Assembly (NCBI RefSeq): GCF_001625015.1
Contig: NZ_LVWJ02000014.1
Coordinates: forward strand, 806,001-870,000
Direction: 5' to 3'
DNA length: 64,000 nt
DNA from: Lewinella sp. 4G2
GTDB lineage: Bacteria > Bacteroidota > Bacteroidia > Chitinophagales > Saprospiraceae
Part shown: piece after piece, positions 15,930 to 26,058 of the stretch
Numbering within the stretch: the stretch's first letter is position 1
Layout of the letters: each line of letters opens with the position of its first letter
Made by a program: the position numbers and the translations under genes
The notes under the pieces: model-generated
What the model was told of the DNA's origin: nothing
The model's input: the letters and a program-made list of their open reading frames with translations, nothing else
The model's database searches: none

Positions 15930-17840
15930 TTAGCGGACGAGCAGCCGAACCGCCTGACCACTATTCAGATCCTGCACGGTGTAGATACCTTTCGGCAGGC
16001 CTGCGAGCGATAGTTCTGTTTGACCGGGGCGCAGTTGGTGTGTAGCCAGGGTAAGACCGCGCAGGTCGATGAAACGTAGTACGCGGCCGGCTGGACTCGG
16101 TGCGAAGCTTGACCGGTCACTTACCGGATTGGGCCATACGCGCAGGGGTTCGCTCGATTGACAACCATCCACCATTACTACTTTACTGTACTCATAGCTA
16201 CCATCTACATCAACCATTTTAAGGCGGAAATACTGTTTATTAAGGGCGGATGTAGACGCGGTGTGTTTACCCATCGCCGCTGCGTCACTAGCAACCTTTT
16301 GGGAGGCTACTACAGACCAATCCGTCAGGTCATGCTTTGACTCCAGGATGAATTCAGCGACGTCGAGTGCCTCCTCAACCTCCCAAAGGAGCGTGGTTTT
16401 GCAAGACGCAACGTCCGTTTTTGCCGTAAAACTGCTCAGCGTTACTGGCAGGACGGTGCAGGCGGTAACATCCAGGGTGAAATTGGCGCAACGCTCGCTA
16501 TCAAATACCGTATCGATCGGTGTGCCTGCCGCCGCACCGACCTGCTCTACGCAAATGTCTCCCGTAATATCCCGCGGACCGGAGGGGCCGGGGCGGTAGT
16601 CCTCAACCGTAATCTGAAAACGGTTGGTCTGGTCGTCGATCAGGCGCACGTTCTCAAAATTGACGTTGCCGTAGCAAGGGTCGTTGACGCCCTGATTAGT
16701 ATCATCGTAAAAAGGTGGCTGAACGAGAATTGGGCCGGCGCCCTGGTTACGGAAAGAATTGGAGACGTTTTCAACCGTCGTATTGATGATGCTGACCGCG
16801 AGCCCATCCGCCCACTGGCGGACGTTGATGCCCGACCATGGCTCATCACGAATTTCGGAATTGCTGAGCACGAACGTGCCCGGAGAAGAGGATCGGTCCG
16901 CAACGTTATTCGTGATGTCCGCCCCGTCAAAGGGGTTAAAGATGTTCTGGATATCGACGGCATTCCGTCGCCTTGTTGCATCCTGCCCGTTACCGGTCAC
17001 CAGCGCCCGGTCGATAACAATGTCCGTTGCGGGGGTGGTGGCGTTGATGTCAACACCTGCGAATTGAATGCCATTACCGGCGTTGCCGGAAAATTCACAG
17101 TCGATAAATTCGATATCCTGCATGACGTGGTAACGGCGGAAGGGCTCAAAATCGACGCCCGATTCCGGTTCCGCACCTTCCGTGTTGATGAACTGACTGT
17201 TCGTTACCAGTAAACCGATCACGCTCGATACGCTGATGCCCTGCCGGTTATTGTCGTCGCAGATCACGTTATCAATCACGATGTTTTCGCAGGGCGGAAT
17301 GGGTTCAAAATCCGTGACGTCGCCATCTCCATCGATGTCATTTAGATCTTGTACGAAGGCCGGGCCGACAAGAATTCCGTCTCCGGGCGCGCCCGTAATG
17401 GTCAGGTTTTGAATGGTTGCGTTCGTGGCACCGTAGACGTCAATACCGTGGCGAAATTGACTGGCGCGATTATACTCGGTTTTATCCAGCAGGAAATTGC
17501 CTCCGTTGCCTTCGATGGTTACCCCGTCCACTTGGCGAATTTGTACGAGGGACTCAAATTCAGAAAGCGCATTCGGCTCTGCTTGTAGCGTTACCGCAGT
17601 GTTTTCCAGTTCTAGCGTTACCCCATTTCGGCGGATAAACAGGGCGTCGCTGATCCAGTTTTGACCGACGTCCGCAAGGACAATGCGGGTAAGCGCGGGG
17701 TCGTCGAGGGCTGCCTGAATACAAGCCGTGGCGTCGGTAGGGTTACAGTTACTGGCGTTAAGGGTAAGGGTTTGGGCATGAGCGTGGTGGCTACTGAGCA
17801 CAAAGAGGAGGCTCACGCAGAGGTGTAGAATGGATTTCAT
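15930..17840 (-). CDS. Right-handed beta-helix protein with T9SS sorting domain
   Basis: A 636-residue secreted protein. After the signal peptide (MKSILHLCVSLLFVLSSHHAHAQ split at residue 23) come repeated beta-helix coils of the parallel pectate-lyase-like type, with runs such as NVTLELENT-like rungs and repeated NITI/VISI strands (about residues 35-430). A fibronectin-like bridge (LPVTLSSFTAK) and a type A T9SS sorting domain (LRVWPNPVSD through KGIYTVQDL) follow. It is expected at the cell surface or outside and may bind or degrade polysaccharide; no catalytic residues are assigned. A longer frame opens at 17972, but the signal peptide fixes the ATG at 17840. Confidence 0.85.
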   Translation of the reverse strand: MKSILHLCVSLLFVLSSHHAHAQTLTLNASNCNPTDATACIQAALDDPALTRIVLADVGQNWISDALFIRRNGVTLELENTAVTLQAEPNALSEFESLVQIRQVDGVTIEGNGGNFLLDKTEYNRASQFRHGIDVYGATNATIQNLTITGAPGDGILVGPAFVQDLNDIDGDGDVTDFEPIPPCENIVIDNVICDDNNRQGISVSSVIGLLVTNSQFINTEGAEPESGVDFEPFRRYHVMQDIEFIDCEFSGNAGNGIQFAGVDINATTPATDIVIDRALVTGNGQDATRRRNAVDIQNIFNPFDGADITNNVADRSSSPGTFVLSNSEIRDEPWSGINVRQWADGLAVSIINTTVENVSNSFRNQGAGPILVQPPFYDDTNQGVNDPCYGNVNFENVRLIDDQTNRFQITVEDYRPGPSGPRDITGDICVEQVGAAAGTPIDTVFDSERCANFTLDVTACTVLPVTLSSFTAKTDVASCKTTLLWEVEEALDVAEFILESKHDLTDWSVVASQKVASDAAAMGKHTASTSALNKQYFRLKMVDVDGSYEYSKVVMVDGCQSSEPLRVWPNPVSDRSSFAPSPAGRVLRFIDLRGLTLATHQLRPGQTELSLAGLPKGIYTVQDLNSGQAVRLLVR

Positions 17841-18044
17841 CAAAAAAGTAGGTTGCGGGCTCAGTCCGTTCGGGGGGGATAAGACCGCAGAAGTGGGTTT
17901 TGTTTGGGTTGGCGGTGTTAAAACGCTAACTGAAGTACGCATGGGTAACGGATACTGCACGGGCGTGCACAACCCATCCGCTCATGGTTACGCCATGGGG
18001 CTCAAAGCATACAATTCTTAAGGGATCTATCGCAGTTTCGCCAC

Positions 18045-18821
18045 TTAGGCGTTACTAACCTTGAGGTAATTATCCAAGGCCTTTTCCATGCTGGGCACGG
18101 CCGGTGGGCTGGGGGAAATATCCACCCGCAAACCGTGGTCTTCACAGGCCTTGGTTGTCTTACGGCCGGCTACGGCAAGGCGCGTTTCTTTCTGCTCGAA
18201 CGTAGGGAAATTCTCGTAGAGGGAATCAATACCCATGGGGCTGTAGAAAACAAGGATGTCGTAGTACACCTCTTTTAAATCCGAGAGATCTGCGGCTACG
18301 GTGCGGTACATCTGGGCCGGCGTCCAGTCAAAATCGTTATCGTCGAGGTACTTAGCGACGAACTTAGAACCGAGGTTGTTGGTAGGCAGTAAAAACTTCT
18401 CCTTACTCCGGTGCTTCTTGAGCGTTGGTGCCAAATCCTGAATGGTACGCTGGCCAAAGAACACCTTGCGTTTGCGGTAGACGATGAACTTCTGCAGGTA
18501 GTTGGCCACCGACTCCGTCATGCAGTAGTACTTGGTATCCTGGCTCATTTCAATGCGCATCTCCTTACAAAGGCGGAAGAAGTGCTCGATAGCCAGTTTT
18601 GAGGTAAAGATGATGGCCGAGTACTCATCCGGGCGGATGCGCTCTTTGCGAAACTCCTTTTCCGTCAGCCCCTCTACCTCGATGAAGGAGCGCCAGTCAA
18701 TTTGTAGATCATACTTACTCTCCAGGCGGGAGAACGGGCTGCGTTCCGGAACGGGCTGAGAGACGAGGATCGTTTTAACGGGCTTGCGGGTAACCGCTTG
18801 GTCTTCAGATTGGGTAGCCAT
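18045..18821 (-). CDS. hemD: Uroporphyrinogen-III synthase
   Basis: A 258-residue protein of the HemD family, which closes hydroxymethylbilane with inversion of ring D to make uroporphyrinogen III for heme synthesis. Sequence conservation in this family is low; supporting segments are ILVSQPVPERSPF at the start, SAIIFTSKLAIEHFF, YDILVFYSPMGIDSL and AVAGRKTTKACEDHGL. In Bacteroidota this gene commonly sits beside DUF4271, as it does here (71 bases downstream of it, same strand), which strengthens the call. Confidence 0.85.
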   Translation of the reverse strand: MATQSEDQAVTRKPVKTILVSQPVPERSPFSRLESKYDLQIDWRSFIEVEGLTEKEFRKERIRPDEYSAIIFTSKLAIEHFFRLCKEMRIEMSQDTKYYCMTESVANYLQKFIVYRKRKVFFGQRTIQDLAPTLKKHRSKEKFLLPTNNLGSKFVAKYLDDNDFDWTPAQMYRTVAADLSDLKEVYYDILVFYSPMGIDSLYENFPTFEQKETRLAVAGRKTTKACEDHGLRVDISPSPPAVPSMEKALDNYLKVSNA

Positions 18822-18890
18822 AACGGAAAGATTTTAGTTGAATGGGGGTGGGGTGTCAGAAAAAAGGGAGGCGCGCCAAAGGGCATGAGA

Positions 18891-19823
18891 TCAAATCAAA
18901 CTACTGTTCAAGTAGCGGTAAAAGAGGAGGAGCGGCGCAATTTCAATGGCGCAAATATACAAAAGTAAATGCACGGGCCGCGTGGCGGCCACGGGACCAA
19001 TGATGAAGAAGCCGCGCGTCAGGTGCAGGAAATAGAGGAGCGCAGCCACCGCTACGCCGGCGTACAGAAACGTCACCCGCAGGTTCTCCGGAGCGTAAGA
19101 AACCCCCAAATTAATGGGCACGAAAACGATGCCCGCCAGAATGGAAAATACCATCAACACAAAGGCGTAGCGGCTCGTTTCTTTCCGTACGGGGAACAGC
19201 CTGCCAACCACCCAAACAACCCACTGCTTGAGATTCACGGCCGCGGCGGCCACCAGGGAATACGTCAGCCAGCTCAACCAAACGTTGCGGCCCAGCCCCA
19301 CGCTATAGTGCGCCGTGAGTAAGTGCAGAAAGAACCCAATCACCAGGAAATAAAATGAATAGCAAATCCAGAGCGCCGTCTCCTCGCCACCCGACCGGCG
19401 CGTATACAGCTGGTTCATCAGGCTTTCGTTGACGGTACCGCGGATGCACTGCCGCAACAAACCACCAAACAATACCCACAGACTAGCCAGGCCGACGAGC
19501 AAAATCAGTTGAATGGCCACGATGGCGCCCTTACCCTTATTGGGGTCCGCCGTCTGAATCACGAGCGGCCCGGAGCGCGGTAAATTTTGCGCTGCCGCAG
19601 GTGCACTGTTGGAGGGGTTTACGGTACCAGGCCCCCGGCGAATGTCGAAGGGCGTCAACGGAGGGCCCTGCGCTACCGTCGTATCCCCTACCCTGGTGGA
19701 TTGAGGCAAACGGGCGGTGATCTCGAAGGGGTTGGACCGGTCCTGTGCGCCCAACTCCCCACCCAGCGAAAGGAGTAGAAAAAGGACGTACAATAAGGAT
19801 CGGTATGTAAGCAAACGGGCCAC
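18891..19823 (-). CDS. DUF4271 membrane protein
   Basis: A 310-residue protein with a signal-like N-terminal helix, an extracytoplasmic low-complexity stretch (about 25-100) and six or so membrane helices from about residue 100 to the end, including the conserved RCIRGTVNESLMNQLYTRR-like loop. The function of DUF4271 is not known; linkage with hemD is conserved, so a tie to heme or tetrapyrrole supply is a reasonable inference only. The start is GTG at 19823. A TACCTTCG box (19830-19837, one mismatch to the -7 consensus) ends 6 bases before it. Part of the N-terminal linker (APAAAQ) is encoded by a dispersed GC repeat. Confidence 0.8.
   Translation of the reverse strand: MARLLTYRSLLYVLFLLLSLGGELGAQDRSNPFEITARLPQSTRVGDTTVAQGPPLTPFDIRRGPGTVNPSNSAPAAAQNLPRSGPLVIQTADPNKGKGAIVAIQLILLVGLASLWVLFGGLLRQCIRGTVNESLMNQLYTRRSGGEETALWICYSFYFLVIGFFLHLLTAHYSVGLGRNVWLSWLTYSLVAAAAVNLKQWVVWVVGRLFPVRKETSRYAFVLMVFSILAGIVFVPINLGVSYAPENLRVTFLYAGVAVAALLYFLHLTRGFFIIGPVAATRPVHLLLYICAIEIAPLLLFYRYLNSSLI
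19589..19604 (+). repeat. Dispersed GC repeat, copy 5 (in DUF4271 gene)
   Basis: GCGCTGCCGCAGGTGC, antisense to the DUF4271 gene, where the complement encodes the Ala-Pro-Ala-Ala-Ala-Gln linker. Confidence 0.8.
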
Positions 19824-19956
19824 TAAGCACGAAGGTAAGGCGCGTGGGGCTTGGTCCTACAGTTCGGTGATTCGGGTAAGGAGGGGAAGTCGGGTAGGGA
19901 GCCAATTTAGCTGGCGCGGTGTCCGTTCACCCCGTATTAATACCTTGTTAACCAGT

Positions 19957-19970
19957 CGGGTAATTACCCG
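19957..19970. promoter_or_regulatory. 14-bp palindrome upstream of histidine kinase
   Basis: CGGGTAATTACCCG is a perfect palindrome about 93 bases before the kinase start and lies in the divergent gap with the DUF4271 gene. It is a candidate operator, possibly for autoregulation by the adjacent response regulator. Confidence 0.35.
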
Positions 19971-20062
19971 GTGGTGGTACCGCAGCCGCCACATTTGCGT
20001 TAATTGGTGGGCTGCCACGATATTGTAGCTACCGACCACCCTTCAGTAGTGGGAACCTCATT

Positions 20063-21364
20063 ATGCAAGAAAACGTATTACGCCGCGTCATTACCCTGGG
20101 GGTGATTGCCATCCTCGGCATCGTCGGGATGCAGTCCTACTGGGTGATCACTACCTGGGATCTGAACGATACGGAGTTCAGCCAAAAAGCCAAACTGGCC
20201 CTGATCGGTGTGGCCCGGCAAATCGCGGCGGCCAATAATGCGGACTTACCAACGGCGGGGATTATCCGTCAGCAATCAAGCAACTACTTCATCGTCAACA
20301 TCGAGAGCGAGATCGACGCCTTCCAGTTGGAGGACCTAATGGAGCAGGAACTCATCCGGCTGGGGCTGGACGTCCCCTTCGAGTACGCCATCTTTGATTG
20401 TACCTCCGACCAGATGGCCTACGGAGCCGTCTGCCAGGCCCCCGGTGGCGATAAAAAAATGGACCTGGACCTCACGGGGAGCTACCTGCCCCCGGATAAG
20501 GAACTGCTCTACTACTTCGGAGTGAAGTTTCCTACCCGGACGGGGTACATCTGGAAGAAGATGCAATTGGTCCTCTTCCTCTCGCTCATCCTTGCCCTGA
20601 CGGTGGCCTTTTTTATCTATTCCGTGATTGTGATCATCCGCCAGCGCCGCCTGGCAACGATGCAAAAGGATTTCATCGATAACATGACCCACGAGTTCAA
20701 GACGCCGCTTTCCACCATCCGGATTGCGGCCGGGGTCTTCTTGCGGGACGACTACGTGAGCCACGATAAACGCCTTTCCCGCTACGCGCAGTTAATCCAC
20801 CAGCAGTACGAACGGCTCAACGGTCAGGTCGAGAAAGTGCTCAACATTTCCCGCATTGAAAAAGGCAACTTTGAGATCAAGCAAGAAAGGGTAGATCTCC
20901 AGGATCTCCTGCCCGACCTCCTCAACAGTACGCGGGCCCGCACGGAAGAACTTAACGGCAGCCTCCGCACGGATTTCCCCGACACTCCCCTACCCGTAAT
21001 GGCGGACCCACTCCACCTGTCGAACATCCTCCATAACTTGTTGGACAATGCGGTTAAGTACAGTGGTAATACGCCTGAATTAACGGTTGCCGGCCACCGG
21101 GAAAGCAACCACTTGACGGTATCCGTAACCGACCGTGGCCCCGGGATTGCGCCCGAACACCAGGCTAACCTTTTCGAAAAGTTCTACCGCATCCCTACGG
21201 GAGACGTTCACGACGTTAAAGGCTTTGGCCTGGGGTTGTTCTACGTTGCTCAGATCTGTAAAGCCCACGGTTGGCCCATCGACGTAAAGAGCACCCTGGG
21301 TAAGGGGACAACTTTCAGCATTCAATTTCCCCTCTTGCCCGTTTTAGAAACCATACCCGCATGA
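20063..21364 (+). CDS. Sensor histidine kinase
   Basis: A 433-residue membrane kinase. Membrane helices at about residues 8-28 and 172-195 enclose a periplasmic sensor region of about 140 residues with no recognised fold. The cytoplasmic part has the H-box DNMTHEFKTPLSTI with phospho-acceptor His210, the N-box HNLLDNAVKYS, the G1 box VTDRGPGIAP, the F box FEKFYRIP and the G2 box GFGLGLFYV. No HAMP domain is obvious. It overlaps the following response regulator by 4 bases (ATGA), so the two are translated together. The signal sensed is unknown. Confidence 0.93.
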   Translation: MQENVLRRVITLGVIAILGIVGMQSYWVITTWDLNDTEFSQKAKLALIGVARQIAAANNADLPTAGIIRQQSSNYFIVNIESEIDAFQLEDLMEQELIRLGLDVPFEYAIFDCTSDQMAYGAVCQAPGGDKKMDLDLTGSYLPPDKELLYYFGVKFPTRTGYIWKKMQLVLFLSLILALTVAFFIYSVIVIIRQRRLATMQKDFIDNMTHEFKTPLSTIRIAAGVFLRDDYVSHDKRLSRYAQLIHQQYERLNGQVEKVLNISRIEKGNFEIKQERVDLQDLLPDLLNSTRARTEELNGSLRTDFPDTPLPVMADPLHLSNILHNLLDNAVKYSGNTPELTVAGHRESNHLTVSVTDRGPGIAPEHQANLFEKFYRIPTGDVHDVKGFGLGLFYVAQICKAHGWPIDVKSTLGKGTTFSIQFPLLPVLETIPA

Positions 21365-22095
21365 ATTCCGCAAGCCAATCCACCACGAGTACCGACGTTG
21401 CCCGCGCTCATCTTTTCTACGTAGAGGATGATGAAAGCCTCAGTTTCGTAACGAGGGACAATTTGGAGTTCAGCAACTTCCGGGTGACGCACTGCGCAAC
21501 GGGTGATGAAGCGTTGGAAAAAATCAACGCGGTAAGCTTTGATTACGATCTCTGCCTATTGGACGTCATGCTGCCGGGTGTGGATGGTTTTGAGTTGGCC
21601 GAACGAATCCGGGCACGTAATCAGGACATTCCCATCATCTTCCTTACCGCAAAGAGTCTGAAGGATGATCGCTTGCGTGGTTTGCGGTTGGGAGCGGATG
21701 ATTACATCACCAAACCCTTTAGCATTGAGGAATTGATCCTTAAGGTGGAGGTATTTCTGCGCCGTAACCGCGTTCGCCCCGCCAGCCCCGCTTACGACCC
21801 CAAGCAGATTGGGGACTATCACTTTGCCCTCGATAAGCTTCAGCTGACGTACAAAGACGAAGAACCCCGCCGCCTCACCCGCCGGGAGGCGGAATTACTG
21901 CAGTACCTCTCTACGCGTCGGGATCAAGTCAGTGAACGTGGAGACATCTTGGAGAAGATTTGGGGAGAGAATGACTATTTCCTCGGTCGTTCGCTGGATG
22001 TATTCATCAGCCGCTTACGTAAATACCTTAAGCAGGACGAGCGGATCGCCATTGAGAATATTCACGGGGTAGGGTTCACCCTGACGGTTAAGTAG
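21361..22095 (+). CDS. OmpR-family response regulator
   Basis: A 244-residue cytosolic regulator. The receiver domain (about 15-130) has the acidic pair in YVEDDES, phospho-acceptor Asp68 in CLLDVMLPG, the conserved Thr/Ser in FLTAKS, and Lys in YITKPF. A winged-helix Trans_reg_C DNA-binding domain fills residues 145-244 (LTRREAELLQYL, DVFISRLRKYL, IHGVGFTL). It is the cognate partner of the overlapping kinase. Targets are unknown; the palindrome upstream of the kinase gene is a possible site. Confidence 0.94.
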   Translation: MNSASQSTTSTDVARAHLFYVEDDESLSFVTRDNLEFSNFRVTHCATGDEALEKINAVSFDYDLCLLDVMLPGVDGFELAERIRARNQDIPIIFLTAKSLKDDRLRGLRLGADDYITKPFSIEELILKVEVFLRRNRVRPASPAYDPKQIGDYHFALDKLQLTYKDEEPRRLTRREAELLQYLSTRRDQVSERGDILEKIWGENDYFLGRSLDVFISRLRKYLKQDERIAIENIHGVGFTLTVK

Positions 22096-22153
22096 ATTAC
22101 CCCATTCTATTGAGGGGTGGAATACATTTCCCATTAGGGCAGCCAGAAGTCCG

Positions 22154-22840
22154 TTAACGAATTCGGTAGGGAAAACCTCTACTTACCCAACGGGCTACCC
22201 GCTCGACGGACTCATTGGCAGTCGTCTGCCAATCGATGTTGATATCGGCTTCATCTCCGTAGAGGACAATGCCATCAGCATCTACGAGGCTGGCTACAAC
22301 GCCCACGGAATAGGTGCGGGCTCCCCGGTTTGCGATTGCGCCCGGCAATGGCCCGCCAGCGTTGTTGAGCACCGCCCCCACCACGGAGATTGTGGCCGAA
22401 GCTTCATCACTAATGAATCGTTCCTTAGTAATGCTGGTGATGACAATAGCATCTACACCTAGTGCAGCGGTGAGAAACTCTGGAGCTTCTAGATGGGCTA
22501 GATGAGGTTCAATTCCCGCTTCGCGTAATTGGTTATTCGTCGTATTGATGGATTGAAAATTTATGCGAAGCCCCTGCCGGTAACTATTGGCTCGGTTTAG
22601 TAATGCTGACTGAATAGTTCGCTGCAATAGTGTGGCTTCCTCCCTGCGCGTAACGTCTTCCTGTTCCTCTGACCAGTCTCTCGGCATCCGGCCGGTATAG
22701 AGTACTTCAGCCGGAATTACCGCAATGACGCGATGTTCTGCCGTGCGGTCATCAAAGTCGTTCGCAACGTAGGCGGGTTGGCGTTGGCAGCTACTTAGGC
22801 AAAGCGTGTAGAAAGCGGTAAGGACGAGTAAATAGCGCAT
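22154..22840 (-). CDS. Lipoprotein of unknown function
   Basis: A 228-residue protein with signal peptide and lipobox LSSC (Cys near residue 18). The body includes an early beta-strand segment (HRVIAVIPAEVLYTG), a helical charged region, then VDAIVITSITKER and a glycine-rich stretch, a layout similar to small envelope lipoproteins with a TolB-N or Rossmann-like core. I do not recognise a named family. It has its own -7 box, and its coding strand opposes the two-component genes. Confidence 0.7.
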   Translation of the reverse strand: MRYLLVLTAFYTLCLSSCQRQPAYVANDFDDRTAEHRVIAVIPAEVLYTGRMPRDWSEEQEDVTRREEATLLQRTIQSALLNRANSYRQGLRINFQSINTTNNQLREAGIEPHLAHLEAPEFLTAALGVDAIVITSITKERFISDEASATISVVGAVLNNAGGPLPGAIANRGARTYSVGVVASLVDADGIVLYGDEADINIDWQTTANESVERVARWVSRGFPYRIR

Positions 22841-22886
22841 GTCGTAGGGTTTGTGGTATTTGTTAATGGATGATTACTGGGTACGA

Positions 22887-22894
22887 CAAACATA
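22887..22894 (-). promoter_or_regulatory. Bacteroidota -7 box TATGTTTG for lipoprotein gene
   Basis: Exact TAnnTTTG match on the minus strand, 46 bases ahead of the ATG at 22840. No clear -33 TTG is seen. Confidence 0.5.
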
Positions 22895-22923
22895 TGGGGT
22901 GGCGTGTGCGGGGTGTCTTATCT

Positions 22924-22979
22924 GCTTATTAAAGAATAAGCATCAAACCGTTAAAGTGATTTTTTACTAATTAAAAAAT
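22924..22979. other. Two AT-rich hairpins between infB and lipoprotein gene
   Basis: GCTTATT/AATAAGC (22924-22930 with 22935-22941) and ATTTTTTA/TAAAAAAT (22959-22966 with 22972-22979) are perfect inverted repeats in a markedly AT-rich patch. They may be promoter-associated or terminator-like. Confidence 0.4.
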
Positions 22980-23025
22980 GATATTCAATTAATTATAGGG
23001 CGTTAGCAAATCACTACGTACCATC

Positions 23026-23068
23026 ACAAAACAAAACCGGCCACCCAACGTATCGTCGGGCGGCCGGT
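23026..23068 (-). terminator. infB terminator
   Basis: On the minus strand an 11-bp stem (plus 23058-23068 with 23036-23046, one G-T pair) is followed by TTTTGTTTTG. It starts about 30 bases after the infB stop and is a textbook intrinsic terminator. Confidence 0.85.
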
Positions 23069-23099
23069 CATTCCTTTTACGCAGGCTGGTTGGCGTGGC

Positions 23100-25910
23100 T
23101 TACTTCATCTTCTGAGCAATTTCCACGATCTCGTAACCTTCAATTACGTCGCCTTCTTTAATGTCATTAAAGTTCTTGACGTTAAGGCCACACTCGAAGC
23201 CGGCGCGAACTTCTTTCACGTCATCCTTGAAGCGTTTAAGGCTGGCGAGCTCGCCGGTCATCCCCTCTTTAAGTGGGTAGACAACGATACCGTCCCGAAT
23301 AACGCGGATGAGCGTGTTACGGGTAACCTTACCCTCGTCGACGTAACAGCCGGCGATGGTACCGATCTTGGAGATCTTGAAGGTCTCCCGAACGGTGATC
23401 TGGCAAACGGTACGCTCTTCCTTGGTTGGTTCGAGCATGCCTTCGATGGCATCCTTGATCTCGTCGATGGCTTTGTAGATGACCGAGTAGGTCTTGATCT
23501 CTACTCCTTCGCGTTCGGCCAGTTTCCGGGCGGAGCCGGATGGGCGAACCTGGAAACCAACGATGATGGCATCCGAAGCCGTAGCCAACAGAATATCCGA
23601 GTCGATGATCTGGCCAACGGCCTTGTGGATCACATTGACCTGTACCGTTTCCTGGCTAAGTTTGATCAACGAGTCAGACAGGGCTTCTACGGAACCATCT
23701 ACGTCACCTTTTACGATGAGGTTGAGCTCTTTGAAGTTACCCAGTGCGAGGCGGCGGCCGATCTCGTCGAGGGAGATACGCTTGCTGGCCCGGTTAGCCT
23801 GTTCACGAGCAATCTGTGCGCGGCGGCCGGCCAATTGGCGGGCTTCCTGCTCACTACTCATCACTTTGAGCATTTCACCGGCCTGTGGCGCGCCGTCCAA
23901 TCCCAGTAGGAGAGTCGGGCTGCCGGGGTAGACTTCTTTGACGCGTTTGCCACGTTCGTTGAACATGGCTTTGACGCGTCCGGAGTTCTCACCGGCTACG
24001 ATGATGTCCTGAATTTTCAGGGTACCGTGGTTAATGATGATCTTGGTAACGTAACCGCGGCCCTTCTCCAACGATGCCTCCACGATGGTGGCAACTGCCG
24101 GGCGGTCCGGGTTAGCTTTCAGTTCGAGTACCTCTGCTTCCAGTTCGATGAGTTCCATGAGGTCCTCGATTCCAATCCCTTTGAGGGCGGAGATATCGGC
24201 GCTCTGGTACTTACCACCGTAAGCTTCGATGGCGTAGCCCATGCTGGCGAGTTCACCCTTGATCTTATCGGGGTTAGCACCCGGCTTATCGATCTTGTTG
24301 ATCGCGAAGATCATCGGAACCCCCGCCGCTTCGGCGTGGCTGATGGCTTCCTTCGTCTGGGGCATGATGTCGTCATCCGCAGCGATGATGATCACGGCAA
24401 TGTCCGTCACCTTCGCACCACGGGCACGCATGGCAGTAAAGGCTTCGTGGCCCGGTGTATCGAGGAAGGTGATCTTCTTACCGTTGTCCGTCTTCACTTC
24501 GTAGGCACCAATGTGCTGAGTGATACCACCCGCTTCGCCCTCGGTTACGCTGGCTTTACGGATGTAATCTAGCAGCGAGGTTTTACCGTGGTCAACGTGA
24601 CCCATAACGGTAACGATCGGTGGGCGCTCGACGAGGTCTTCGGGGTCGTCTTCGTAAACGTCTTCTTCTTCGACGTCTTCTTCGGCGGAGATGAATTCCG
24701 TTTCGTGGCCAAATTCTTCGGCAACAAGTTCGATGATCTCGGCGTCCAGTCGCTGGTTGATGGAAACGATCACGCCGGCGTTCATACAGGCCATGATGAC
24801 TTCGCCAATACCGACGTCCATCATGTTGGCCAGTTCCTGCGCGGTGACGAATTCCGTTACCTGGAGCTTATCCGTGGTGCGTTCCGCCTCGACGGCTTCC
24901 TGGCGTTCACGAACACGTTCGCGGTGGTCACGACGGGCACGCTGGCGCTTCTTCTTGCCACCACCGCCCTGGATGCGGGCCATGGTTGCTTTGATCTTGT
25001 CCTCAATTTCCTTGGCGGAAACTTCTTTGGGTTCGTCCCGACGTCCCTTTCCGGGAGCGGGGCGGCCACGGTTATTACCGGGGCGGTTGCCACCTCCGGT
25101 AGAGGGGCCAGTAGTGATCTTCTTGCGCTTACGCTTGCGGCGTTCACCGGCATTTGCGTCAGGCTTTTTGATCTCAATCTTACCCATGACCTTGAGGCCA
25201 CGGAGCGCTGGGGTCTTAGCACGAACGCGAGGATCTCCCTCGGTCGGGGTACTGGGCGTAGCACCAGGCGTGGTGGGCGCAGCAGGAGTTGCAACGGCTG
25301 GTTTGGGAGCATCCGCCGCGGGAGCGCGGTCACCCTGCGGCGCCGGAGCAGCTGGCTTGGGTGTATCTGCTTTAGCGGCTGGCTTTGGAGCTTCCTCCTT
25401 CTTTTTGGGTTTCGGCTTAGCCCGGTTCTTGGCGGCGTCCAGATCAATGGTGCCCATGACCTTTAGGCCAGGAACCTTCCGGCCTTCCGTAGCCTCACTA
25501 CTTTCCTTAGCGGGCGCGGCTGGTGTGGGTGCCGCTGGAGTAATCGGAGCCGCGGCAGCAGGTGGTGGCGGCGGGGTAGCTCCGGGAACGCTCGGTGGAG
25601 GCGGCGGTGGTGGCATGCCTGCGGGGCGTGGTGGTGGGGGCAAAGAAGGGCCTTTACCCGCGGCACCGGGAGGTGGTGGGGGTGGAGGTGGTGGAACAGC
25701 GGTGGGCCGGGTGTTGAACTCCATGGCATCCGCCTTCTTCTTATCCGACGCGGCGCTGGCAAAGGCGGAACGCACCACGGACATCATCTCCGGCGTAAGC
25801 TTCGAGGTTGGCTTATTGTCAATCTCAAAACCCTGCTTGGAGAGGTGCTCGACGATGGTCTGCGTCCCAATATTTAACTCGCTGGCTACCTTGATTAGTC
25901 GTTTACTCAT
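23100..25910 (-). CDS. infB: Translation initiation factor IF-2
   Basis: A 936-residue GTPase that brings initiator fMet-tRNA to the 30S subunit. It has an N-terminal IF2_N domain ([22 protein letters not shown]), a long Pro/Ala/Lys-rich linker (about 60-330, including polyproline runs near residues 70-115) and the G domain with [18 protein letters not shown] and NKIDKPG. Domains II to IV follow, up to [14 protein letters not shown]. The ATG at 25910 is chosen over a start 18 bases upstream because [13 protein letters not shown] is the standard Bacteroidota N-terminus. It lies downstream of rimP-nusA but is separated from nusA by over 500 bases and has its own promoter. Confidence 0.97.
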   Translation of the reverse strand: MSKRLIKVASELNIGTQTIVEHLSKQGFEIDNKPTSKLTPEMMSVVRSAFASAASDKKKADAMEFNTRPTAVPPPPPPPPPGAAGKGPSLPPPPRPAGMPPPPPPPSVPGATPPPPPAAAAPITPAAPTPAAPAKESSEATEGRKVPGLKVMGTIDLDAAKNRAKPKPKKKEEAPKPAAKADTPKPAAPAPQGDRAPAADAPKPAVATPAAPTTPGATPSTPTEGDPRVRAKTPALRGLKVMGKIEIKKPDANAGERRKRKRKKITTGPSTGGGNRPGNNRGRPAPGKGRRDEPKEVSAKEIEDKIKATMARIQGGGGKKKRQRARRDHRERVRERQEAVEAERTTDKLQVTEFVTAQELANMMDVGIGEVIMACMNAGVIVSINQRLDAEIIELVAEEFGHETEFISAEEDVEEEDVYEDDPEDLVERPPIVTVMGHVDHGKTSLLDYIRKASVTEGEAGGITQHIGAYEVKTDNGKKITFLDTPGHEAFTAMRARGAKVTDIAVIIIAADDDIMPQTKEAISHAEAAGVPMIFAINKIDKPGANPDKIKGELASMGYAIEAYGGKYQSADISALKGIGIEDLMELIELEAEVLELKANPDRPAVATIVEASLEKGRGYVTKIIINHGTLKIQDIIVAGENSGRVKAMFNERGKRVKEVYPGSPTLLLGLDGAPQAGEMLKVMSSEQEARQLAGRRAQIAREQANRASKRISLDEIGRRLALGNFKELNLIVKGDVDGSVEALSDSLIKLSQETVQVNVIHKAVGQIIDSDILLATASDAIIVGFQVRPSGSARKLAEREGVEIKTYSVIYKAIDEIKDAIEGMLEPTKEERTVCQITVRETFKISKIGTIAGCYVDEGKVTRNTLIRVIRDGIVVYPLKEGMTGELASLKRFKDDVKEVRAGFECGLNVKNFNDIKEGDVIEGYEIVEIAQKMK

Positions 25911-26025
25911 TCGATCAATTACGCACAAACAAAAGGTGACCGCGCTGTGCAGACGCGGGGCGATTTAAGACAACCCTAAATAGCCGGTTTTTCCTCTCTT
26001 GGCACCACCCTGAAGAGGAACAGGA

Positions 26026-26058
26026 CCGGGACAAATTCCCGGAAGCGATGCAAAGATA
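26026..26058 (-). promoter_or_regulatory. infB promoter box and leader hairpin
   Basis: Plus 26051-26058 reads TATCTTTG on the minus strand, an exact -7 match. It would give a leader of about 135 bases that begins with a CCGGGA/TCCCGG hairpin near 26026-26042. Confidence 0.55.

Noticed and set aside
22480-22530. GGTTCAATTCCCGC-like stretch resembling a tRNA T-arm
   Set aside because: It is within the lipoprotein coding sequence and there is no acceptor stem or D-arm at the right distance.
24691-25968. 425-residue open frame antisense to infB
   Set aside because: It is the complement of the Pro/Ala-rich IF-2 linker and has no protein features of its own.
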